The translations under genes were made by a program, and so were the position numbers. A model generated the notes under the pieces. It was not told the DNA's origin. It did not search any database and saw only the letters and a list, made by a program, of their open reading frames with translations. A DNA stretch of 30,596 nt from a virus. Within the stretch, counting starts at the first letter, position 1; each line of letters begins with the position of its first letter. The stretch covers positions 1 to 30,596 of IMG/VR virus record IMGVR_UViG_3300032116_000919; one strand, given 5' to 3'. Below are positions 6,951 to 15,589 of this stretch, piece by piece.

Positions 6951-7213
6951 GAGACCCCCACGGTGAAGACGTACGGAGAGGGCGGGATGCTCGCCCCGAA
7001 CGCCCCCGCTGGCACGGTGATCGACACGACGGCGTTCGCCGTGATCTCGTCCACGACCGAGGTCGCGACGCTGTGGGCGATCGCCTTCAGCGCGTCGACC
7101 TGCGCCGCCGCGAGAGGCGAGGAGAAGCCGCTGCTCGGAGCCGCCACCAGCGCGTCGTAGATGCGCTTCGACAGCCCCGTGGTGCACGCGCTGTTGCCGG
7201 GGTCCAGTGCCAT
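6947..7213 (-). CDS. Small protein within the baseplate cluster, unknown
   Basis: An 88-residue protein from ATG at 7213, with a GTGA overlap to the gp46-like gene. The N-terminus is MALDPGNSACTTGLSKRIYD, then a helical alanine-rich part (AAAQVDALKAIAHSVATSVVDE) and a beta-like end (AVVSITVPAGAFGASIPPSPYVF). No membrane helix or signal is seen. Mu has no extra gene at this point between gp45 and gp46, so this is an addition to the Mu order. A small tail accessory or chaperone for the spike is possible, but not shown. Confidence 0.65.
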   Translation of the reverse strand: MALDPGNSACTTGLSKRIYDALVAAPSSGFSSPLAAAQVDALKAIAHSVATSVVDEITANAVVSITVPAGAFGASIPPSPYVFTVGVS

Positions 7214-7216
7214 GGG

Positions 7217-7813
7217 TCAAGCCTTCGTGCGGGCAGCGCCGCCCGCGTTGGAGATGACGCCCGAGAGCGTCGCCGTCGGCCCGACGACGGGCGCTCCAGG
7301 CACGCCGTCGGCGTCCTGAAGGGTCGTCGTGAACGTCACCGGGTACGGCCCCGCGACCGCCGTGAGCGTGCCGATTCTCACCGGGTCGGTCACGCGCGCC
7401 ACCTTCAACGTGCCCCCGTTGATGACGACTTCGTGCGTCGACCCCGCGGTGATCTCGATGTCGCCGTTGGCCCGCAGGCGGATCACCGTCTGCGCGTTGC
7501 TCGCTCCGCAGCCGTACACCCGCGTCTCGCCGCCCTCGACGCTCTGCGCGGGCGCGCCCTTGTCGATCAAACCGAGCGCCACCTGACGGTCGCCGAGGCG
7601 CACGAACGGGGCTTCCGTCGTCGCCGTGATCGACGGCGAGGCCATGACGCCCGCGGGCTGGAGAACCTCGACGGCGTCGCCGCGCTCCGCGCCGTCGTCG
7701 TCGCCCTCCGACCCGACGGCCGCGAGCTGGATCGTCGTCGCGCGAGTCGAGCTCGCCGCGGTCACCGAGATGACCCGCCCGAACTCAATCGTGATCTGGT
7801 CGTCGTCGGTCAC
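7217..7813 (-). CDS. Baseplate spike protein, Mu gp45-like
   Basis: A 198-residue protein starting with GTG at 7813, overlapping the hub gene stop by GTGA. The N-terminal half forms an OB-like beta domain (FGRVISVTAASS ... TTIQLAAVGSEGDDDGAERGDAVEVLQPAG), followed by a short beta-helix-like repeat region (GDIEITAGSTHEVVINGGTLKVARV), as in gpV/gp45 needle proteins. The position after the gpP-like gene and before gp46 matches Mu gp45. Mature spikes act as a trimer at the tail tip and puncture the outer membrane. The C-terminal apex with metal-binding HxH, usual in long spikes, is not visible here. Confidence 0.75.
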   Translation of the reverse strand: MTDDDQITIEFGRVISVTAASSTRATTIQLAAVGSEGDDDGAERGDAVEVLQPAGVMASPSITATTEAPFVRLGDRQVALGLIDKGAPAQSVEGGETRVYGCGASNAQTVIRLRANGDIEITAGSTHEVVINGGTLKVARVTDPVRIGTLTAVAGPYPVTFTTTLQDADGVPGAPVVGPTATLSGVISNAGGAARTKA

Positions 7814-9039
7814 GTGGACTCCGGTTCGATCAGCAGCGCCCCGAGCGGCACCATGCGCAGGCGCGAGAGCGTACCACCCGCGCGCGACCGCCGAAACTCG
7901 ACCGCCGTGATCAGCATATCCTCGTCGAGCGGGCGACCCTGCGCGTCCAGGCACACGTCGTCGCGCACCCGCGCCACGGTGTTGAGGGCGTAGAGCAGCC
8001 GCTGCTCGTCCAGCGTCTGACCGTGGCCGCGCACGACGCACTCGTAGGTGCGGAAGCCGCGCATCGCCTCGAGGATCGCGCGCGACGCCTCCTGTCCCGC
8101 GCGCGCCCTCGTCCGCGCCCGCTGGGAGCGGACGTAGCGGGGCTGCGACGGGAACGGGTCGAGCGCCAAGCCGCGCGTCACCACCGGGTCGCCGAGCCCG
8201 ACGTTGATCGTCGTCACCGCCGAGCGCGCGGAGAGCTGCGCGCCGCGGTCGCTGCCGGTGAAAACGCTGATCGTGGTCGGCACGCCCTTCGATGACAGCG
8301 TCTCGCCGCCCGAGAGGATGTTCCCCTCGTAGGCACCGTCGCCGTCGGGCACCTCGCGGCGCGTGAAGAGGTACTGCGGCGAGCCCGTGCTGCGCGGCAC
8401 GTCGACCACCAGCGCGAGCCCCGAGTCGGCAGACGGCGCGACCCAGCAGAGGTAGCCGAGGCGCGAGACGATGGAGTCCGCAAACGCCCACACCTTCTGG
8501 CCAGGGACCGGGTGCGCGCGGTCGACGACGACGGTGCGCGGTGCCGTCCGGCTGGCCGCCCGAGGGCCGCGCGCGCGACCGCTGGTGACCCTGATGTCGG
8601 CCGCGGAGTCGACCACCCGCACGGGGATCCCGAGCGGGCCGAACACCTGCGGGAGCGCCTCGCCGAGCGTGAGGTTGCGCACCGTGAAGGTCGGGTCGGC
8701 GTCGAAGTCCATCGCGGGACCGGCGAGGTCGCGACCCGACAGGATCACCGTCGCGCCGTTGCGCCGGTCGGCCTCGGTGCGGATCGACTCGACGCGCCCG
8801 GTGAGCTGGCAGGCGTTGTCGATCGACAGCGCCACGTCGTCGCCCAGGCGCACCGTGCGCTTGATCACGTCCCACGTCGTTCGGCGCGCCGCGCTGCGGA
8901 AAAACGCGAACGTCCAAGCGTTCCCCGGCGAGAGCATATCCAGCGAGATCACGTACTCGTCCCACACGTCGATCTCGGTGCCGCTAGTGCACAGCACGAG
9001 GTCGACAACGTGGTCGAACGCGGTCGGGTCGAGGCTCAC
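7810..9039 (-). CDS. Baseplate hub protein, Mu gp44 (gpP)-like
   Basis: A 409-residue protein starting with GTG at 9039, overlapping the gpN-like gene by GTGA. The N-terminal domain (about 1-110) has the gp27/gpD-type hub pattern with FDHVVDLVLCTSGTEIDVW and ATVILSGRDLAGPAMDFDA. Later segments include LTLGEALPQVFGPLGIPV and a basic region ending RLLYALNTVARVRDDVCLD, PLDEDMLITAVEF. In Mu, gp44 is the hub that carries the spike gp45. The fold assignment is by motif and gene order. Confidence 0.85.
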   Translation of the reverse strand: MSLDPTAFDHVVDLVLCTSGTEIDVWDEYVISLDMLSPGNAWTFAFFRSAARRTTWDVIKRTVRLGDDVALSIDNACQLTGRVESIRTEADRRNGATVILSGRDLAGPAMDFDADPTFTVRNLTLGEALPQVFGPLGIPVRVVDSAADIRVTSGRARGPRAASRTAPRTVVVDRAHPVPGQKVWAFADSIVSRLGYLCWVAPSADSGLALVVDVPRSTGSPQYLFTRREVPDGDGAYEGNILSGGETLSSKGVPTTISVFTGSDRGAQLSARSAVTTINVGLGDPVVTRGLALDPFPSQPRYVRSQRARTRARAGQEASRAILEAMRGFRTYECVVRGHGQTLDEQRLLYALNTVARVRDDVCLDAQGRPLDEDMLITAVEFRRSRAGGTLSRLRMVPLGALLIEPEST

Positions 9040-9926
9040 GTCGGCAGCACCGTGACCAGCGTGCCCGCGGGCACCAGGAGCGGGTCGGTGAAGCTGTTGG
9101 CGGCGTAGAGCAGGGCGACGCGCGAGATGTCTCCGTAGACCGTCTGCGCGATCTCGGCGACGCTCATCTCCGCGGGGAGCCGGTAGTACCGCACCGCGGA
9201 GACGTTCGGGGCGAAGCGCGCGTAGTAGCTCTGCAGCGACACCCGCACCGCGAGCAGCGCCACGACCGCTTCGTGAGCCGCCGTTCCCGCAAGCGAGGGC
9301 AGCGCAAGGTTGCGGTCGACCGCGGCGTTCATCGTGCGAAACGCCGCGGTGATCTCGCTGCTCGTGAGCACCGTCGCGCTCTCCAGCGCGGTCATCTGCT
9401 CGTCGATCGTCGCGCTCGTCGGCGCGTAGCCGGCGAAGGGAGCGCCGAGCGCGTCGGCCTGCGCCGTCTGCGTCTGCACCGTCGTCGTCGGGTCCGTCGT
9501 GACCGCGCCGTCGAGCCCGACCAGCGACGCGAGCGACCCGTTGTGCTCCTCGAAGGTCACCTTGAGGCGCTGCCCGTTGCGCAGGCCGGGGTCGTCGCTC
9601 GCCGACCACGACTGCACCGCGATCTCGAGCGTGCCCCACGTCGGGTGGACGAGCGTGCCGATCGGGTGCGACTCAAACTCTGCGATGAGGTCGCCGCGCA
9701 GGTCGGGCCAGAGGCGCCCGTAGCGCGCGACGAGAGGCCCGCTGTTGATCAGCGGGATCGTCAGCGAGCCGCGGTAGGCCTTGATGCCCGCGGGCTCCAT
9801 GTCGGCGCCGCGCCGCCGGTAGGCCGTGTGCTCCACGAAGTCGTTGCCGCCCTCCATGTCGGAGCTTTCCAGCGGGAAGCGGATGCCGCGGTACTCGGCC
9901 TCGGGGAGCTGGTCGAAGTCTGCCAT
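9036..9926 (-). CDS. Tail/DNA circulation protein, Mu gp43 (gpN)-like
   Basis: A 296-residue protein from ATG at 9926, with GAGGAG upstream and a 3-nt gap after the tape measure gene. Residues 8-100 match the DNA_circ_N pattern: EYRGIRFPLESSDMEGG, HTAYRRRGADMEPAG, then a DxWxDLR-like stretch (RLWPDLRGDLIAEF) and SHPIGTLVHPTWG. Such proteins are tail components placed between tape measure and baseplate hub. The C-terminus (about 250-296) carries a LysM-like pattern, EMSVAEIAQTVYGDISRVALLY ending LLVPAGTLVTVLP, possibly used to bind peptidoglycan or to connect with the hub. Confidence 0.85.
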   Translation of the reverse strand: MADFDQLPEAEYRGIRFPLESSDMEGGNDFVEHTAYRRRGADMEPAGIKAYRGSLTIPLINSGPLVARYGRLWPDLRGDLIAEFESHPIGTLVHPTWGTLEIAVQSWSASDDPGLRNGQRLKVTFEEHNGSLASLVGLDGAVTTDPTTTVQTQTAQADALGAPFAGYAPTSATIDEQMTALESATVLTSSEITAAFRTMNAAVDRNLALPSLAGTAAHEAVVALLAVRVSLQSYYARFAPNVSAVRYYRLPAEMSVAEIAQTVYGDISRVALLYAANSFTDPLLVPAGTLVTVLPT

Positions 9927-9929
9927 GCG

Positions 9930-12083
9930 TCATCTCCTCGGCGCCGCAGTCGTCGCCGCGTGCGTGGCGTCGACGGGCGAGATCGTCGCGGTGATAGGCG
10001 CCTGCCGCAGCGCCTCCGCGAACGCGTTGCCGATCTCCTGCGCGCTCGGCGGTCTGTTGAGCGCCTGCGCCGCCGCCGCTCTGCCTGCGCCGCCGCCGCC
10101 CGCGCCCCGGTGCGCCGCGATCAGAGCACGGTCGTCGTACGCCGCCTGGCCGACGTTGCTCGGCGTGAGCATCGTGGCGAGGAACGCGGCCACCGGGTTC
10201 GCTCGACCGGCGAGGAACCGAGCGCCGCTGCCAACGGTCGCGGCGACGCCACCGGCGCCCGCCGCCTCGCCGCCTGCGGTCACTGCCGCAGCCTCACCGC
10301 CGACGCCAGTGAGAGCCTGCACGGCGCGCGCGACAAAGCCGGTCCCACCCGCCGCCGACGCGCCGAGACGGTTGATCATCGCGCTGCCGAGGACGCCCGA
10401 AACCAGCCCGCCGCCGGTCTGCAGCGCCGTGCTGAGGATGGGGCTGGATTTCGAGAAGTCGTCGAGGGCGTTGCTGAATCGAACCACCGCGTTGGTGCCG
10501 TCGTTGAGCGCGTTCAGTCGCTTCTCCTCGGCGCTCTGCATTGCCGTGCGCTGCTCCGTCTCGACCAGAGCGCGCCCCCGCTCAATGTCCGCGGCGCCGA
10601 AGCGGGTGCCCTCGGCCTGCATTCGCTGAACGTTCTCAGCGATCGTGCGACCGCCCGACCCTTGGGATGCGAGCGCCGAGATGAGCGTTCGGATCGGCGA
10701 GCCGACAACCATGGCATTCCGAGAACCGCCAGAGCGCAGCAGGTTGATCACCGCGTTCGTGTCGCCACCCATGCCCCGCATCAGATCGCTCACGAAGCCG
10801 ACAGCGTTCTGATTGCGCAGCGCGACGCGGCCTTGCGCGTCTTGGGTCGTCAGCCGGTCAGCAAGGTCCGCTCGCCCCTCATTGACGAGCCGCTGTCTCA
10901 CGCGTCCCGCCATCGTGGGACTCGTCACCTCGCTGCGCAGAGCGGCGAGCGCGTTGAGGGCGTTCCTCGGCGTGAGTCCTCCAGCCGATGTGATCTCGCC
11001 GACGGCCATGGTTTCAAGCACCGCCGACCGAACCGAAGCGGCTCGCTGTTCGGCGGTCTGATTGCCAGACGTAGAGCGAGCGATGTTGGCCATCATCGGC
11101 CCCAGGGCCGTTGACATGACGGTCGAAAGCTCGATCGAACCTGCCTGCGCCATCCCGGTCATGTTGCGCAGCACGTCCATCTGCATGGCGCCTGTGATGC
11201 CTTGCTTTGAAAGCATCCCGCCCGCGCGCATCACCTCAGAGGGGTCTTGATAGGTGTTACGAGCGAATTCCATCAATCGAATCTGATCGTTGAACCTTGC
11301 CGCTCTCTCCTGTGGCGTCGCACCAGCGAGCACGTTCGATTGGGTCTGTGCCTCCATGAGGCCGCTTGCGACTTGATCCATGGAGAGCCCGCGGAGGTTG
11401 CCCGTCGCGAGGGCGGTCTCTAGCTGGCGCCGCATCGATACAGCCTCATCGCCGCCGATGCCCGCTTGGTAGAACGCGGCGTTTAGCGTGTGCTCGCTCT
11501 CGGCCCGCTGGCGGCGCGCATCTTGGATCTGCGAGTGCGCCTCGCGAACGACCGGCATTGCAGCGTCGCGACCCACGTTCATCCCGCGCCGGATGCCGTG
11601 GCCGATGGTGCGTGCGTCTCGCTCGCGCCGCGCCGCTTCGCGCGATGCGACGGCCGTCTGCTGCCTCTCCTCGCGCTCGACGGCGCGCGTCACCCGCTCG
11701 AGCGCGGTGGTCCGCACGCGGGCCTCCTGCTCTGCGGTGAGCCCCCGTCGCTGCGCCTCGGCGCGGGCGATCTCCGACGCCTGGCGCTCGGCGCGGGCGC
11801 GCCCCTCGGCGGTGAGCTGCGCCGCTCGGCGCTTCTGCTCCTCGGCGCGCACGAAGGCCCGCACGCTGGCCTGTGCCGCGCGCTCCTGATCTCGCGTGAT
11901 CTGCTGCGAGTCGCGGTACACCGACTGCTGCGCCCGCCGCGATCCAGCCGGGATGCCCGCGAAGAGGTTGCCCATCGACGCGCGCACGACGCGCTCCGTC
12001 TCCTGCGCCTGCGTGCGGATCTGGCCGAAGGCCGCGACGATGCCCGCGGTCGTGGCGTCGATCTCGAGCACCGCGCGAGGCAT
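9930..12083 (-). CDS. Tape measure protein, Mu gp42-like
   Basis: A 717-residue protein from ATG at 12083, overlapping the chaperone stop (TGATG) and preceded by a strong GAGGAG site at 12092-12097. The first 180 residues are strongly helical and rich in Arg, Glu, Gln and Ala (coiled coil; for example QERAAQASVRAFVRAEEQKR). The middle (about 190-520) is helical with Met and Gln, and the last 200 residues contain a hydrophobic Gly/Ala region (about 545-620) usual in tape measure proteins that cross the membrane. Length of the tail is set by this protein. The segment coding for the middle is visibly lower in GC than neighbouring genes. Confidence 0.9.
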   Translation of the reverse strand: MPRAVLEIDATTAGIVAAFGQIRTQAQETERVVRASMGNLFAGIPAGSRRAQQSVYRDSQQITRDQERAAQASVRAFVRAEEQKRRAAQLTAEGRARAERQASEIARAEAQRRGLTAEQEARVRTTALERVTRAVEREERQQTAVASREAARRERDARTIGHGIRRGMNVGRDAAMPVVREAHSQIQDARRQRAESEHTLNAAFYQAGIGGDEAVSMRRQLETALATGNLRGLSMDQVASGLMEAQTQSNVLAGATPQERAARFNDQIRLMEFARNTYQDPSEVMRAGGMLSKQGITGAMQMDVLRNMTGMAQAGSIELSTVMSTALGPMMANIARSTSGNQTAEQRAASVRSAVLETMAVGEITSAGGLTPRNALNALAALRSEVTSPTMAGRVRQRLVNEGRADLADRLTTQDAQGRVALRNQNAVGFVSDLMRGMGGDTNAVINLLRSGGSRNAMVVGSPIRTLISALASQGSGGRTIAENVQRMQAEGTRFGAADIERGRALVETEQRTAMQSAEEKRLNALNDGTNAVVRFSNALDDFSKSSPILSTALQTGGGLVSGVLGSAMINRLGASAAGGTGFVARAVQALTGVGGEAAAVTAGGEAAGAGGVAATVGSGARFLAGRANPVAAFLATMLTPSNVGQAAYDDRALIAAHRGAGGGGAGRAAAAQALNRPPSAQEIGNAFAEALRQAPITATISPVDATHAATTAAPRR

Positions 12084-12751
12084 CAGTCGATCTCCTCAAC
12101 GGTCATCGTCGGGGTCGAGGCTGCGGGCGAGGGCTCGGGCGAGGCGCTCGGCTGCGATGTACCCGAGGAGTTCGCCATCATCCATGTCGCACGCTGGGCG
12201 ACCAGTGTAGTGATAATGGCTCGCAGCGTGCCGAAATCGTAGCGCGGCAAGCTGGTCATGGAGGCTTGCCCTTTTCCCAGGGCGTCGGCCACCTCCCGGA
12301 CCTCGTCGAGCGTCTTCAGCGACCGGAACGGCGACCGCTCCTGCGACCACGAGAGGTACTCGTCCCAGCAGGCACGGATCTCGTCGACCTCGAAGTGCGC
12401 GCGCACCTCGCTCGCGTCAGCCGCGAAGAGCGCGTCGGGCTTCTCGGGGTCGACCAGCGCACGCGCGAGCGTCTGCACCATCACCTCGAGGTTCAGCACC
12501 GCGTCGCCCGCGTCGCCGACGAGGTCTTCGCGGTGCCACCCGCCGGTCGAGACGAGCCACTTGATCGCCTCGGCGTGCGCGCGCGCCGCGTCGTCGGCGG
12601 TGAGGGCGCGCACCGCGAGGCGGATCGTGGTGCGGCCCTCCGCGCGGACGATGTCGAGGTCGAAGGCCTTGTGCGGGCGGGCGCGCCCCGCGAGGAGCTT
12701 GGCGAGGGGGGAGCCTACGCGGAAGCGGTCGAGGTCGCTCACGACCCGCAC
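12083..12751 (-). CDS. Tail assembly chaperone, Mu gp41-like
   Basis: A 222-residue protein from ATG at 12751, located between tube and tape measure genes, the usual site of tail assembly chaperones (lambda G, Mu gp41). It has no membrane segment. Residues 1-160 form a compact domain containing FDLDIVRAEGRTTIRLAVRAL and several helices (DEIRACWDEYLSWSQERSPF). Codons 159-160 lie on a slippery heptamer (G GGA AAA), after which the -1 frame stays open to 12096. The unshifted tail is 62 residues and turns Ser/Pro/Thr-rich, ending TMTVEEID, with its stop joined to the tape measure start. The two products would share 160 residues and differ at their ends, as is known for chaperones that recruit tube subunits to the tape measure. 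Confidence 0.8.
   Translation of the reverse strand: MRVVSDLDRFRVGSPLAKLLAGRARPHKAFDLDIVRAEGRTTIRLAVRALTADDAARAHAEAIKWLVSTGGWHREDLVGDAGDAVLNLEVMVQTLARALVDPEKPDALFAADASEVRAHFEVDEIRACWDEYLSWSQERSPFRSLKTLDEVREVADALGKGQASMTSLPRYDFGTLRAIITTLVAQRATWMMANSSGTSQPSASPEPSPAASTPTMTVEEID
12096..12278 (-). other. Programmed -1 frameshift site and alternative C-terminus
   Basis: The heptamer GGGAAAA (12278 down to 12272) lies in frame as G GGA AAA, a standard X XXY YYZ slippery site. After the shift, 58 codons remain open and end at TGA 12096-12098. The shifted tail reads RASLHDQLAALRF... and finishes CDMDDGELLGYIAAERLARA followed by a charged end. The protein-like ending and the low frequency of strongly biased third positions between 12190 and 12270, where both frames would be used, support dual coding. 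The shifted product would be 218 residues. No downstream structure was calculated. Confidence 0.6.
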
Positions 12752-12763
12752 GCTACCACGAGG

Positions 12764-13135
12764 TCACGAGGTCGAGGTGATCTTCCCGTGGAACTCCCAC
12801 GAGACGGAGTTCGCGTCGGCCACCTTGGTGCCAGCGCGGACGGTGCGAATGTCGCCGGTGCAGGTGTACGTCTTCCCCGCGAGCTTGAAGCCGAGCGTGA
12901 TGACCGCCTGGGCGAGCGCGATGCCCACCCAGTCGAACTCCATGCCGCTCTGAGGGATCGCGTTGTCGACGCGGACCATCACCTTCTGCGGGCCCACGCT
13001 GAATCCAGCGGTACCGAGAAGCAGGGTTTGAACGTCCTTGTTCTGCGTGTCGACATCGAAATCGATGCTCGACGACTGCAGCACGGGCACCGCGTTGACG
13101 GTGACGAAACCGGGACCGGAGTAGATCGTTGCCAT
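12764..13135 (-). CDS. Tail tube protein
   Basis: A 123-residue protein from ATG at 13135, with GTGAGGA about 9 nt upstream, 11 nt after the sheath gene. It has the size and order of Mu gp40 (tube). The sequence is beta-rich: SSSIDFDVDTQNKDVQTLLL, KVMVRVDNAIPQSGMEFDWV, then TYTCTGDIRTVRAG and VSWEFHGKITSTS, typical of tube subunits that form stacked hexameric rings. The assignment follows from position between sheath and chaperone as much as from sequence. Confidence 0.82.
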   Translation of the reverse strand: MATIYSGPGFVTVNAVPVLQSSSIDFDVDTQNKDVQTLLLGTAGFSVGPQKVMVRVDNAIPQSGMEFDWVGIALAQAVITLGFKLAGKTYTCTGDIRTVRAGTKVADANSVSWEFHGKITSTS

Positions 13136-13146
13136 GGCTCAGTTCC

Positions 13147-14763
13147 TCACAGGCTCGCGAGCTGGCGCACGTTGCCAGCGATGATGTGGAGCCCGCTCAC
13201 AGGCTCGCAGGGGATCTCGCAGTTGAGGCGCCCGCTCACCACCGGGTCGGCCTGCACCGCGAGGAGCGAGGCGTTGGCCGTCACGTCGCGGATGATCGTG
13301 CGCGCTTCGTAGCCCGCGAGGCGGTCGAGGATGTACGACCTCACCAGCGACGGCGTCGTCACGTTCGGCGAGAGCGGCGGGTTGCCGTTCGCGCTGTCGG
13401 CGCCGAGCTTGAAGCCCTGATACGTGACCGAGAGCGAGCTCTGCAGGTCGTCGGCGACGTAGTCGCAGACGGTCACGAACTCGGTGTCGATCACGGCGTA
13501 GTTCGGCACGCCGAGGTACAGCGACCGCGAGGTGATCGACCGCGAGAGCGAGCACAGACCGGGGCGCGCCGTCGAGGGCACGACGCACGCGAGGCCGTTG
13601 TTGAGCGCGCTCTCGACCTCGGTCGCCGTCGGCTGGTCGGCCACGCTGGTCTGCGCGAGGAGCAGCGCGAGCTGCACCCCGTCGAGGTTCGCCGCGGGGT
13701 CGCTCGACTCGCCGACGAGCACGCCGCTCAGGGCGCCGTCGCCCGCGAGTCGCGCCGCCGCGAGCACCGCCGCGACCTCGGGGCCGGGAACCTTCGACGC
13801 GTGGTGCCAAGCGACCTGCAGGCGCGAGGCGTTGAGCCCGGTGGCGAGCGTGGTCGCGTTCGCCAGCGTGTCGATCGTCCCCGCGATGCCCTGCTGCCGG
13901 ATCCCCACGGTCACCGCCGCGAGGTTGTCCAGATGGGTCACGAGGCGCCCGATGTTCGTCGCGTCGTTCGCGGCGACCACGATGCGCGAGTACTTCTGCG
14001 AGGCCACCGCCGCGAGCGCGTTGGTGTAGTTGTCGGCCGTGTTGCCGCCGGTGAGGTTGAACTCCGCGCCGATGCCCGCGCCGACGCTCGTCCACTGAAA
14101 CGTCGTCGCGCCAGGCGACGTGGTCGACGAGCCGGTCACGCGCGTCTCGACCACCGAGGACGACGAGACGAGGTAGGCGTCGACGATGAGGCTGTTGCCG
14201 CGCGGCCCCGCGTGCTTCGCGGTGATCGTCACCACGCCCGCGGCGTTCTGCGCGGTGTACGGCAGGCCGTTCGCGTCGTTGATCGCGTCGGCGATCGCAG
14301 CGGCGATGGTCGTCGCGCTGTTGCCGGTAGCCACGGGCACGTCGAGCACCTGATCGCAGAGGCGCAGGCGCACCGTGAAGGCCGCGGTCGCCGTCGTCGC
14401 GACGGTCAGATCCGCCGCAGCCGCGGTGCCCCCGCTCTCGGCCACGGAGCAGAGCCAGAGGCTCGCCGCGGGCGACTGCGCGAACACCGCCGCCGCCATG
14501 CGCGCGAGCTCGCTGCCCGCGCCGCAGAGCGACACGGCGTCAGACGCGCTCGCGCAGAAGGTCGGGGTCGCCACGGGCATCGATCCAGCCGCGACGCTGA
14601 ACGCGGGCGAGGCGCCCGTCAGCGTCGTGCCGATCGCGTTGCCGAGCAGCAGGATCTTCTCGGGCGCCGCGCCCGCCGACGTGCCGGGACCGCCGAGGAT
14701 TACGTTGAGGTAGACGCTCGGCGTCTTCGTCGAAGACGCGAGGCCGGGGATGGTGATGGTCAC
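13147..14763 (-). CDS. Contractile tail sheath protein, Mu gpL-like
   Basis: A 538-residue protein starting with GTG at 14763, which overlaps the DUF2635 stop by GTGA. The N-terminus MTITIPGLASSTKTPSVYLN and the next line (GAAPEKILLLGN) match Mu gpL-type sheaths. The middle contains a TDNYTNALAAVASQKYSRIV segment with nucleotide-like strand-helix alternation, and the C-terminal domain ends RTIIRDVTANASLLAVQADP followed by a final strand. This makes the phage a myovirus. Mu gpL is of similar length (about 500 residues). High Ala/Thr content is in line with genome composition. Confidence 0.92.
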   Translation of the reverse strand: MTITIPGLASSTKTPSVYLNVILGGPGTSAGAAPEKILLLGNAIGTTLTGASPAFSVAAGSMPVATPTFCASASDAVSLCGAGSELARMAAAVFAQSPAASLWLCSVAESGGTAAAADLTVATTATAAFTVRLRLCDQVLDVPVATGNSATTIAAAIADAINDANGLPYTAQNAAGVVTITAKHAGPRGNSLIVDAYLVSSSSVVETRVTGSSTTSPGATTFQWTSVGAGIGAEFNLTGGNTADNYTNALAAVASQKYSRIVVAANDATNIGRLVTHLDNLAAVTVGIRQQGIAGTIDTLANATTLATGLNASRLQVAWHHASKVPGPEVAAVLAAARLAGDGALSGVLVGESSDPAANLDGVQLALLLAQTSVADQPTATEVESALNNGLACVVPSTARPGLCSLSRSITSRSLYLGVPNYAVIDTEFVTVCDYVADDLQSSLSVTYQGFKLGADSANGNPPLSPNVTTPSLVRSYILDRLAGYEARTIIRDVTANASLLAVQADPVVSGRLNCEIPCEPVSGLHIIAGNVRQLASL

Positions 14764-14966
14764 TTGCTGGGCTCCTGCTCTGCCACGAGGGCGAGATCAC
14801 CGCGCGCGATCGCGCGGCGGTAGTGGTGGTGGTCATCGACGAGCTCGCCGTCGGCGAGCGGCGCGCCCGTCTTGTCGCGCCCCGCGAAACGGCCGCGGTG
14901 CACGCGGCCGGACTCGTCGAGCAGGGTCATCAGTCGGCCTTCGACGGCCGCGATCAACAGCTTCAT
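14760..14966 (-). CDS. DUF2635 small tail protein, Mu gp38-like
   Basis: A 68-residue protein from ATG at 14966, joined to its neighbours by ATGA upstream and GTGA downstream. It has a basic N-terminal half (GRVHRGRFAGRDKTG) and the DUF2635-style end, in which a HHHYRRAIARGDLALV segment parallels the YWxRRLxDGDVxL pattern of Mu gp38. In Mu it lies between gp37 and the sheath gene exactly as here. Function is unknown; a tail completion role is assumed. Confidence 0.75.
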   Translation of the reverse strand: MKLLIAAVEGRLMTLLDESGRVHRGRFAGRDKTGAPLADGELVDDHHHYRRAIARGDLALVAEQEPSK

Positions 14967-15589
14967 GGGTTGGGCTCCGATTCGAATTGCACGAGGGGCT
15001 GGACAGCATCGGCGAGGCCGGTGCCGATGAGGTTCACGTCGCCCACGACCGGATTCAGCGGCGGGAGGTTCACGCCGGGGTCGGGGTTCACAGCCTGCGG
15101 GAGCTCGCGCAGCGCCTCGATGCGCGCGGCGTACGCGTAGCAGACGCCCTCGTCGACGAGCTCTGGCACCGCCGCAGAGGCCCGCAGCGGGCGGTCCCGC
15201 CACGTCGTCCCCGGAGGCGTCACGATGAGCCCGTTGACGGCGCCCAGGGCCACGTCGAGGAGCTGCAGGATGCCCGCGGCGCCGACCGCGCTCTGGTTCA
15301 TCGCGTCGTCGATGGCGCGCGGATCCTCGAGGGCGACGATCACCGACCACGTCGCAGCGCCGCGGTCGCTCACGTCCGCGAGGACGTTGACGATGCGCTG
15401 CGGCTGCTCGCCGTCGAAGCGCACGAGCACCGCCGGGAACTGCCCGCCGCAGACGCGAGAGAGCCCCTCGCGCGTCACCGGGCCCGCGTAGCGCCCCGCG
15501 AGCGCGAACGGCGCCGTGGCCGTCGCAGGGACGGCGACCTTCGCGGCGAGCGCGGTCAGGATGGCAGAGTCGATGACGGCGAGGCTCAT
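14963..15589 (-). CDS. Tail terminator-like protein, Mu gp37-like (DUF1834)
   Basis: A 208-residue protein from ATG at 15589 (ATGA overlap with the preceding gene). It opens MSLAVIDSAILTALAAKV, continues with an RYAGPVTREGLSRVCGGQFPAV segment and a beta-rich centre (ATWSVIVALEDPRAIDD), and ends in an acidic-proline tail. Order between the gp10-like gene and the DUF2635 gene matches Mu gp37, which is thought to terminate the tail tube or sheath. Family assignment is by size, opening helix and gene order. Confidence 0.75.
   Translation of the reverse strand: MSLAVIDSAILTALAAKVAVPATATAPFALAGRYAGPVTREGLSRVCGGQFPAVLVRFDGEQPQRIVNVLADVSDRGAATWSVIVALEDPRAIDDAMNQSAVGAAGILQLLDVALGAVNGLIVTPPGTTWRDRPLRASAAVPELVDEGVCYAYAARIEALRELPQAVNPDPGVNLPPLNPVVGDVNLIGTGLADAVQPLVQFESEPNP

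Noticed and set aside
9273-11114. 613-residue open frame on the plus strand opposite gpN and tape measure genes
   Set aside because: Arg-rich antisense shadow produced by GC bias; no domain pattern, and the minus-strand genes there are well supported.
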